DNA of 5,365 nucleotides, taken from contig JAASSM010000170.1 of assembly GCA_021767885.1 (NCBI GenBank), positions 1 to 5,365 on the forward strand, in the 5' to 3' direction. Positions within the stretch are counted from its first letter, which is position 1, and each line of letters begins with the position of its first letter. Position numbers and translations under genes: made by a program. Of the stretch, positions 1-5,365 are shown piece after piece. Under the pieces are notes generated by a model that saw nothing but the letters and a program-made list of their open reading frames with translations, did no database searches and was not told where the DNA came from. The DNA is from a bacterium (GTDB lineage Bacteria > Krumholzibacteriota > Krumholzibacteria > LZORAL124-64-63).

Positions 1-2625
1 GCCGAAGGCCAGGAGCCGCCAGCCGCTGCCCACCGGCACCAGGGCCGGCTGCACCGGGCCCTCGAGGCGGCCGTTCCAGACGGTGCCGTCGGGACCGAAG
101 CCGGCGGCGGTGACCGGCTGCAGCCGCCAGCCGCCCGCGTGCATGAACAGCACGCTGCTGCCGGCCGGCCCGGCGAGCACGCGCAGGGGCGCCACGAGCT
201 GGTCGCTACCCAGGTCGGTCACCGGCAAGGGGCCGTCGATCACCTGGGCATCGCGGTCCAGGAGCCAGGCGTCGCCCGCCTGGTCGACCACGCAGATCAG
301 CGGCGCCGCACCGGTGACGGGCACGGGCTGGGGACCGGTCTGCAGCCCCTCCTCCAGCGTGGCGCTCGCCACGCCGGCGAGCGCGTCCGCACGCGCCTCG
401 AGGAACCAGAGCTCACCGTCCCGGCCGCCGACGGCCAGTAGCTCGGCGCCCTCGTGGGCCACCAGCGCCGGCACCCCCGCGAGGGCCGATCCGATCCGGA
501 CCGCGGCGCCCGGCGGCAGGTTCACGCCGCCGTCGTAGGCCGCGGCGCCATCGTCGCTCCAGGCGAAGATGGTGGTGGGGTCGTCGCCCGACGGCCGGTC
601 GGCCGCCAGGACCACCCGACCGGGCGCATCGGCCAGGGCGAGGCTGATCACCGTGGCCGGATCCAGGGTCCGCGGCGCCGGCTGCTCCTCGGTCCCCGAC
701 GGTGGCAGCACCGCCGGCCAGCCCGCAGCCAGGGGCTCCAGGGAGGCCTGCAGGGAGAGCACCGCGCCATGGGCCTGGCCGTCGTCGGCGATGTCCCGGA
801 CGTGCAGGCCGGTGAAGGATCGGTCGAAGGCACGGCTGGTGGGCCGGCCCGCGCCCTCGGGCAGGATCTCCAGGTAGCCCGCCTCGTTCCAGGGCGAGAA
901 CGGGTCGCGGTCGCTGCCGTACCAGCCCAGCACGTACGCGTCCAGGACGCCGATGTCCTGGATGCCGTCGGCCTCGAGGAGCTTCAGGCCGTCGCCGAAC
1001 TCATTGATGGTGTTGAGCGCCAGCCCGTTCTCGATGCGGTCCATGTCCGCGTGCCACACGAGCATGCCGCCCTCGGGCAGGAAGTAGTCGTAGTATCCGG
1101 TGTTGATGCCCTCGACGCCACGGCGGTCGCCGGCGAGGTAGAGCACCACGCCGGTGTTCAGCTCGGTGTCGGTCTTGAAGTAGAGGCCGCCGTAGTTGGT
1201 CTCCGGGTCGTAGGGATCGTAGGGCGTGTCCTCCACGCCCCGGGGGACCCAGCGGTTCTCCAGCAGGAAGAACTCGCGGGACGACATCCCCCCCAGCAGC
1301 ACCTGCGGCTGCTCCAGGTCGAAGGCGTTGCCGGCCACCTGGTTGTGCAGCGAGTAGCGGTCGCGCGGGACACCCACCGCCGGCAGCTTGGCCGTCTCGC
1401 CCTCGCCGCCGGTGACGTGCTCGGTCTGCACCCAGCCGAGGAACCACTTGCACCAGGCCGACAGCGAGGGCGGCAGGATGCCGGTGACGGCCTCGCCCAC
1501 CAGCTCGCCCGTCTCCTCGTCCACGTAGCCCAGGGTGGCCGCCAGGTTGGTGCCGGAGTCCATGAGGTCCCAGACGCCACAGCTGGTCAGGCCGGTGGTG
1601 GCGTCGTAGACGTCGGGCAGTCCCAGGGCGTGGCCGAACTCGTGGTACAGGGCCGCGGCGATGGAGCCCTTGAACCCATCCTGGGTGGTGGTCTCGGGGA
1701 TCACCGAGCACTCGGAGAGCTGGCCGCCGGAGATGGCCTGCGGCTCGCCCAGGGTGACGAAGAAGGTGGGGATGTCGTTGGGCGAATCCTGGTTGATGTC
1801 GCTCTGCCAGTCGCTGCCGGCGTGGGCGAAGATGATGTAGGTCAGATCGTTGTCGTCGTCGTAGTCCGACAGGTCCGCCGACCCGTCGGCCTGGGTGCCG
1901 GCGTCCGTGGCGGTGATCATGTCGCGGACCAGGGACTCCAGCCCCTCCAGGGTCCAGAACTGGCCGGCGCCCGGGCCGTAGTCCGCCACGTCGGAGAGCT
2001 TGTAGCTGTCGCGGTCGCCCTCCGGCAGCACCCGCGACTCGATGTGCAGGCGCCCGCCGGACTGGAACTGGTAGTACTCCGCCAGGCCTCGCAGGTGCGA
2101 CTGGAAGAACGCCTTGTCGTGGGGCTCGGGATCGATCTGGAGCGGCTCGTCGGGCGGGAACCGGGGCTCGAAGAAGAAGTCGCCGTCCGAAGCCATGGTC
2201 ACGAGGTCCGGCTCACGGTTGGTCTCGAAGGAGATGCGCACGAGCAGGATGCGCAGGGTGTCCACGCCAGCCCAGGAGGTCTTGCCGTGAGGGTCGGCCA
2301 CGCGGGCAGGCCCCAGGCCCCGCTCGCTCAACCAGGCCGCACCGCGCCGGGAGAGATGCTGCTCGCCCAGGAGGTCGTGGACCTGGTGCCAGCGCTGGTG
2401 GGCGATGCGCTGGCGGCGAAGCTCGGCGTCGAGCTTCTGCGCCCCCTCCGGGCCGCGAGCCAGCTCCGACCAGCTCAGCTTCTGCACCGGCAGGCGCCCC
2501 GGATGCTGGCCGCGCTCGGCCGCGGCGGCCGCGAGGGCCAGCCCGAGCACCAGGACCGCGAGGAATGCCACCACCCGCTGCGACCCTGGGCGCTGCGGGA
2601 CCGGATGCCAATGACGACGGGGCAC
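1..2625 (-). CDS. Exported M6 family (immune inhibitor A-type) zinc metalloprotease, 3' end beyond window
   Basis: The frame is open for 875 codons from a GTG at 2623-2625 to the window edge. Residues 1-17 form a basic n-region, and 18-36 a hydrophobic Leu/Ala/Val core ending in a run of Ala, so it looks like a Sec signal peptide. A likely propeptide (about 37-115) follows. The M6 domain starts with LRILLVRISF (124-133). Next comes YIIFAHAGSDWQSD (263-276), then the zinc motif HEFGHALGLPD (328-338), where H328 and H332 bind zinc, E329 is the catalytic base and D338 sits at the third-ligand position. A Met-turn-like WDLMDSG has M355. Other family blocks are LSAWCKWFLGW (388-398), FFLLENRW (452-459) and GGMLVWHADMD (519-529). 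C306, C349 and C392 might form a disulfide. From about 635 (GWP) the sequence turns into short strand-rich repeats like a beta-propeller. The family digests extracellular protein. Its place after porU-porV suggests T9SS cargo, but the C-terminus is not visible. The family call is firm; substrate is unknown. Confidence 0.92.
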   Translation of the reverse strand, partial: MPRRHWHPVPQRPGSQRVVAFLAVLVLGLALAAAAAERGQHPGRLPVQKLSWSELARGPEGAQKLDAELRRQRIAHQRWHQVHDLLGEQHLSRRGAAWLSERGLGPARVADPHGKTSWAGVDTLRILLVRISFETNREPDLVTMASDGDFFFEPRFPPDEPLQIDPEPHDKAFFQSHLRGLAEYYQFQSGGRLHIESRVLPEGDRDSYKLSDVADYGPGAGQFWTLEGLESLVRDMITATDAGTQADGSADLSDYDDDNDLTYIIFAHAGSDWQSDINQDSPNDIPTFFVTLGEPQAISGGQLSECSVIPETTTQDGFKGSIAAALYHEFGHALGLPDVYDATTGLTSCGVWDLMDSGTNLAATLGYVDEETGELVGEAVTGILPPSLSAWCKWFLGWVQTEHVTGGEGETAKLPAVGVPRDRYSLHNQVAGNAFDLEQPQVLLGGMSSREFFLLENRWVPRGVEDTPYDPYDPETNYGGLYFKTDTELNTGVVLYLAGDRRGVEGINTGYYDYFLPEGGMLVWHADMDRIENGLALNTINEFGDGLKLLEADGIQDIGVLDAYVLGWYGSDRDPFSPWNEAGYLEILPEGAGRPTSRAFDRSFTGLHVRDIADDGQAHGAVLSLQASLEPLAAGWPAVLPPSGTEEQPAPRTLDPATVISLALADAPGRVVLAADRPSGDDPTTIFAWSDDGAAAYDGGVNLPPGAAVRIGSALAGVPALVAHEGAELLAVGGRDGELWFLEARADALAGVASATLEEGLQTGPQPVPVTGAAPLICVVDQAGDAWLLDRDAQVIDGPLPVTDLGSDQLVAPLRVLAGPAGSSVLFMHAGGWRLQPVTAAGFGPDGTVWNGRLEGPVQPALVPVGSGWRLLAFG

Positions 2626-2630
2626 GGGAA

Positions 2631-2638
2631 CTCCTTCC
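2631..2638 (-). promoter_or_regulatory. Ribosome binding site of the M6 protease gene
   Basis: On the minus strand GGAAGGAG lies 5 nt before the GTG at 2623-2625. This decides the start. Two in-frame GTG codons lie further upstream (2638-2640 and 2653-2655), but they precede this site and have no comparable purine-rich stretch. An in-frame TGA at 2677-2679 closes the frame upstream. No in-frame ATG lies near the signal peptide. Confidence 0.75.
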
Positions 2639-2640
2639 AC

Positions 2641-2667
2641 CGCCCCCCGGCGCACGGCCGGGGGGCG
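2641..2667 (-). repeat. Perfect 10-bp inverted repeat just before the protease RBS
   Basis: CGCCCCCCGG (2641-2650) pairs perfectly with CCGGGGGGCG (2658-2667) around a 7-nt loop. In the minus-strand transcript the hairpin ends 2 nt before the GGAAGGAG ribosome binding site of the protease. No U-run follows, so it is not a canonical intrinsic terminator. It could be an mRNA-stability, attenuation or translation-control element. The pairing is seen directly; any function is inference, and high GC raises the chance of fortuitous pairing. Confidence 0.6.
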
Positions 2668-2686
2668 CGGGGCAGGTCATGGCGCA

Positions 2687-2707
2687 GGGGCGGCAGGGGT
2701 CCGCCCC
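2687..2707 (-). repeat. Weaker 7-bp inverted repeat in the porV-protease gap
   Basis: GGGGCGG (2687-2693) pairs with CCGCCCC (2701-2707) around a 7-nt loop. It shares base 2707 with the neighbouring 10-bp hairpin, so the two compete only at that pair. A stem this short can easily arise by chance in such GC-rich sequence. It is listed because it sits in line with two stronger stems in the same 111-nt gap. Confidence 0.35.
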
Positions 2708-2731
2708 GGGCGCGCCGGCGTGGCGCGCCCG
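2707..2731 (-). repeat. Perfect 10-bp inverted repeat 5 nt after the porV stop
   Basis: CGGGCGCGCC (2707-2716) pairs perfectly with GGCGCGCCCG (2722-2731) around a 5-nt loop. On the minus strand the stem begins 5 nt after the porV TAG, the usual place for a 3'-end hairpin. No T-rich stretch follows. It is either a U-less terminator, a 3'-end stabiliser of the porU-porV message, or a partial attenuator ahead of the protease gene. The stem is seen directly; the role is inference. Confidence 0.6.
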
Positions 2732-2736
2732 TCCGG

Positions 2737-3759
2737 CTACCAGCGGTAGCCGAGGGAGAAGCGGCTGACGCGGTCCAGGCCCTCGGCCTGCGGCACCGAG
2801 GCGAAGTCGAACTTGATGGCCTGGCCGAGCCACTTCTTCAGGTCCACGCCGAAGCCGAAGGTGTAGTCGGTGATGTCGCCGTAGTCGGCGCTCTTGTAGC
2901 CGGCGCGCAGGAAGAGGGAGCGGTCGTAGTTCCACTCCGCGCCCACGCCCCACTCCTCCTGGTCGGTCTCGAAGCCGAAGACGTAGTCGTCGTCCTGCCA
3001 CTTGTAGAGGGGCAGCTGGAAGTCGCCCACGAGCAGGACGCCCATGTACTCGCTCTGGAACAGGCCGTAGGCGGCGCCCACGGTGAACTTGCGCGGCATG
3101 GGATCGGCCTGATCGGCGTCCACGTGCTTGATGTCGGGCCCGATGTTCGCCACCGCGGCAGCCAGGTTCAGGCGCGCCGCGGGCACCTTCCAGAGCACGC
3201 CCACGTCGAAGCCGAAGCTGTCGCCCGAGCCGCCCGAGCGGTCCTGCAGGACGGAGTCCTCGGCCAGCTTGTCGCGGAAGTACTTCACGCCGAAGCCCAG
3301 ACCCACGTTGGGCGTGAGCTTCAGGGCGTAGTTGGCCTGCAGCACGTACTCGTAGCTGGAGAAGGTGCCGGTCTGGTTGCCCTGCTCGTCGGTGGCGATC
3401 TGCTCGCCCATGTCCAGGTAGGTGACGCTGGCGGCGAAGGCGCCGTTGGTCCCCATCTCGCTGGCGTAGCCGCCCCAGGTCAGCGCGATGTCGTCGGCCA
3501 GGCCCTCGGCCAGGGCCGAGTACATCAGCTGCAGGTCATGGGGATCGGGGCGGTCGCCGAGGAACGCCAGCCCGCCCGGATTGAACCAGGTGGCGGTGGC
3601 GTCCTGCGCCAGCGCCGAACCGGCCTCGCCCAGCGCGTTGTAGCGCGCACCGATGGGGAACGAGAGCACGATGGCGCCCGCGCCCGAGCCCGCCAGCGCC
3701 GGCAGCGCGCTGCCCAGGATGAGTGCACCCAGCAGGGTGGCCGTGAGAATCCGCTTCAT
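2737..3759 (-). CDS. porV: PorV/PorQ-family outer-membrane beta-barrel protein, probable T9SS PorV
   Basis: This complete gene encodes 340 residues from ATG 3757-3759 to TAG 2737-2739. It starts with a Sec signal peptide (MKRILTATLLGALILGSALP, cleavage probably after ALA at about 23). The family's N-terminal signature follows: FPIGARYNALGEAGSAL at 34-50, then DATATWFNPGGLAFL at 53-67. The rest alternates in amphipathic strands rich in Gly and aromatics, as expected of a barrel. The block NIGPDIKH (205-212), with MPRKFTVGAAY at 221-231, matches the PorV pattern. The last strand ends SLGYRW, with the C-terminal aromatic typical of BAM substrates. In T9SS, PorV (FadL-like barrel) collects cargo from the SprA/Sov translocon and hands it to PorU. 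The gene follows porU by 47 nt, the order known in Porphyromonas and Flavobacterium, which favours PorV over the paralogue PorQ. It is somewhat shorter than Bacteroidota PorV. No frame damage is seen. Confidence 0.88.
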   Translation of the reverse strand: MKRILTATLLGALILGSALPALAGSGAGAIVLSFPIGARYNALGEAGSALAQDATATWFNPGGLAFLGDRPDPHDLQLMYSALAEGLADDIALTWGGYASEMGTNGAFAASVTYLDMGEQIATDEQGNQTGTFSSYEYVLQANYALKLTPNVGLGFGVKYFRDKLAEDSVLQDRSGGSGDSFGFDVGVLWKVPAARLNLAAAVANIGPDIKHVDADQADPMPRKFTVGAAYGLFQSEYMGVLLVGDFQLPLYKWQDDDYVFGFETDQEEWGVGAEWNYDRSLFLRAGYKSADYGDITDYTFGFGVDLKKWLGQAIKFDFASVPQAEGLDRVSRFSLGYRW

Positions 3760-3769
3760 CGATCCATGA

Positions 3770-3774
3770 CCTCC
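3770..3774 (-). promoter_or_regulatory. Ribosome binding site of porV
   Basis: GGAGG on the minus strand lies 10 nt before the ATG at 3757-3759, inside the 47-nt porU-porV gap. Another ATG lies closer to it (3764-3766), but that frame reads only three codons (ATG GAT CGA) to a TGA overlapping the true start, and does not encode the signal peptide. Start 3759 is therefore preferred. Confidence 0.65.
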
Positions 3775-3806
3775 GTTGGCGATCTCCAGGGACGACCGCG
3801 GTCGCC

Positions 3807-5365
3807 CTATTGCATGATGACGAGCTGGCCCGTCTGTCGAATCTCGTGCTTCTCCCCCTCGGGGGTCCCGCGCAGCACGTAAAGGTACGTGCCGTTGGCG
3901 ATGCTGTCGCCCTCGCCGTCGCGGCCGTCCCAGTGCAGCACCGCCGGCCCGGCCCCCGCGAAGCGGGCGCTCAGGCTCCGGACGCGCCGACCGGAGACGG
4001 TGTAGATGTCCCACTGCAGGTCCATGGGGCCGGAGAGCTCGCAGACCAGCCGGCAGGGCCCGGGCGTGGGATTGGGGAACACCGTGGCGTTGTCCAGGCC
4101 GGCCACGCTGGACGATTCCAGCCGGAACTGCAGCGTGTCGCTGCCCACGTTGCCGAACATGTCGCTGGCGGTCATCACCACGGTGTGCTCGCCCAGCGCC
4201 AGATCCGGCGGCAGGTTGGTCTCCAGGGTGGCGCGGGTGTAGCTGCCGGCGTCGAAGACCACGTCCTCGGTGACGTCGTTGTAGATCCCCGAGCGGTCGA
4301 ATTCCAGCAGGACGCTGTTGGCCGGGTTGCTGGCCAGGATGTTCACGCCGCTGGTGTCGGCCAGGGTGGCGGACAGGGGATCGCCCGTGCGGACCCGGGT
4401 GGCGCCCCGCGGGAAGGCCAGCTGGATCTGCGGGCCGCGGACGTCGTCCCCGCCGCCGGACGGCACCTGGACCACCGGCAGCCGCATCACCGCCGCCTTG
4501 AGCTGCTCCGGGTCCTCGACGATCACGCGCAGCCGGCCGCTCGGCCCCGTGCGCAGGCTCTGCGGCGCCCGGAACGGGATGGTCTGCTGGTCCTCCTCCA
4601 GCACCCCGGCGCCCCGGAAGGCGGTCCCCGCCGGGCGCAGCCAGGTGTACTCCACCACCGTGCCGCCCGGCGTGGTGTAGGAGTAGTAGACCTCCTCGGT
4701 GGTGCTCTCCTCCGCCCGCAGGGTGTACTGCACGTCGCTGCCCGGCTGCATGCCCGCCGCGGCCAGATCCAGACGCACGCCGTGGATCCGTCCGGTGAGC
4801 AGGGAGTCGCTCGAGTCGGGGGCGAAGGGCAGGTCATTGACCGGATGGCCCAGGGTCAGGGCCGGACAGCCCAGCAGGTTGTAACGGCGGTTGTTGCGCA
4901 CCGAGGAGTTGGATGGCCGTGGCGGCGAGCCCGCGTACCAGTTGTCCACCTTCGCGGCCACCAGCGCCTCGCTCAGCGTGACCGTGGGATCGATGGTCTG
5001 GCCGGGGAACAGGGCCGCGGTGAAGGAGTCCGAGAGCTGGTCGTTGCGGGTGATGAGGCTCACCCAGGAGGCGGCCACCGCGGCGATGCCCCCGCCCTGG
5101 GAGGACCCCAGGAAGTCCTCCGCCATGCACTGGACGTTGGGATCGTCGAACACGCCCACGTCGCAGCTGAAGGCCATGAACATGAATCGCCGGGCCCCGT
5201 TGGTGAGGTTGGCCACGTCGTCGATGCGGAAGAGCTGCTCGTCGGCCAGGACGTTGGCCGCGCCGTGGCCCACGTAGTAGAAGATGGTGGTGCCGTCGCT
5301 CAGCCGGCTGAGCAGGTCGCGCCGGGCCTCCGGACGCGTGTTGCCCACCAGCGGGTAGTCGATCA
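3807..5365 (-). CDS. porU: PorU-like T9SS sortase (C25/gingipain-type cysteine peptidase), 5' end beyond window
   Basis: The last 518 residues are visible; the frame runs open through the window edge, so the start and the N-terminal half are missing. PorU proteins usually exceed 1,000 residues. Counting from the first full codon (5361-5363), YYVGHG holds the catalytic His (H33, codon 5265-5267) and FSCDVGVFDDP the catalytic Cys (C67, 5163-5165). The GGGIAAVAASW block (90-100) and NLLGCPALTL (162-171) complete the peptidase domain. PorU-type Ig-like segments follow, with TAFRGAGVL (247-255), RGPQIQLAF (309-317) and DTSGVNIL (336-343). The last ~99 residues (3810-4106) are a FlgD-like Ig domain of T9SS CTD type: FPNPTPG, SGRRVRSL, WDGRDGEG, NGTYLYVL and a final GQLVIMQ. 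PorU cleaves cargo sorting domains at the cell surface and links the cargo to lipopolysaccharide. The adjacent porV supports PorU rather than a gingipain-like secreted protease. Oddity: the usual Asp of LLGDP is Cys (C166). Confidence 0.87.
   Translation of the reverse strand, partial: IDYPLVGNTRPEARRDLLSRLSDGTTIFYYVGHGAANVLADEQLFRIDDVANLTNGARRFMFMAFSCDVGVFDDPNVQCMAEDFLGSSQGGGIAAVAASWVSLITRNDQLSDSFTAALFPGQTIDPTVTLSEALVAAKVDNWYAGSPPRPSNSSVRNNRRYNLLGCPALTLGHPVNDLPFAPDSSDSLLTGRIHGVRLDLAAAGMQPGSDVQYTLRAEESTTEEVYYSYTTPGGTVVEYTWLRPAGTAFRGAGVLEEDQQTIPFRAPQSLRTGPSGRLRVIVEDPEQLKAAVMRLPVVQVPSGGGDDVRGPQIQLAFPRGATRVRTGDPLSATLADTSGVNILASNPANSVLLEFDRSGIYNDVTEDVVFDAGSYTRATLETNLPPDLALGEHTVVMTASDMFGNVGSDTLQFRLESSSVAGLDNATVFPNPTPGPCRLVCELSGPMDLQWDIYTVSGRRVRSLSARFAGAGPAVLHWDGRDGEGDSIANGTYLYVLRGTPEGEKHEIRQTGQLVIMQ

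Noticed and set aside
2626..2736. A possible separate promoter for the protease gene
   Set aside because: The gap is almost entirely G and C, and I see no -35/-10-like pair in it. A promoter of unknown type cannot be excluded.
2213..3001. A 262-codon minus-strand frame bridging the end of porV and the start of the protease gene
   Set aside because: It is out of frame with both recognised genes, is dominated by Pro/Arg/Gly/Ala, and has no ribosome binding site. It is a GC-driven shadow.
3793..3804. 12-bp palindrome CGACCGCGGTCG just after the porU stop
   Set aside because: It has no loop and could form only a 4-bp stem around CGCG. A palindrome this short is unremarkable at this GC content, and porV follows closely, so termination here is unlikely.
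454..3882. A 1142-codon open frame on the plus strand running across the protease gene and porV
   Set aside because: It lies in exact codon register opposite both genes. A stop there needs a TTA, CTA or TCA codon on the coding strand, and these are rare in GC-rich genes. Its translation is low-complexity Val/Gly/Arg/His with no family signature, while the minus strand encodes recognised domains throughout.
2737..4014. A longer version of porV starting at 4014
   Set aside because: The extra N-terminal part overlaps the C-terminal coding region of porU in another frame. The ATG at 3759 has a GGAGG site and is followed at once by a clear signal peptide.

Overview
The window is GC-rich (roughly two thirds G+C or more by eye) and holds three genes, all on the minus strand and closely spaced. 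Transcription runs from high to low coordinates. In that order the genes are: the 3' part of a PorU-like C25 cysteine peptidase (3807-5365, its 5' end beyond the window), a complete PorV/PorQ-family outer-membrane protein (2737-3759), and the 5' part of a large exported M6 (immune inhibitor A-type) zinc metalloprotease (1-2625, its 3' end beyond the window). Gaps are 47 and 111 nt, so at least porU-porV look like one operon.

The first two genes are the two halves of the attachment complex of the type IX secretion system (T9SS). PorU is the sortase that removes the C-terminal sorting domain of cargo proteins. PorV is the outer-membrane barrel that shuttles cargo from the translocon to PorU. 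The order porU-porV is also found in Porphyromonas and Flavobacterium. The visible part of PorU keeps both residues of the His/Cys dyad and ends in a FlgD-like Ig domain of the T9SS CTD type. The third gene encodes a signal peptide, a complete M6 catalytic domain and the start of a probable beta-propeller, which makes it a plausible cargo. Whether it carries a sorting domain cannot be seen, because its C-terminus lies outside the window.

The composition and proteins do not fit a typical low-GC Bacteroidota genome. They fit better a high-GC relative in or near the FCB group (Krumholzibacteriota, Eiseniibacteriota, Latescibacterota, Gemmatimonadota or Fibrobacterota, for example). This assignment is inference only.

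The 111-nt porV-protease gap contains two perfect 10-bp inverted repeats and a weaker 7-bp one in a row. None has a U-tract. They could tune expression between the secretion genes and the protease. No tRNA, rRNA, CRISPR array, insertion sequence or recognisable promoter is present. The plus strand carries no gene I can support.
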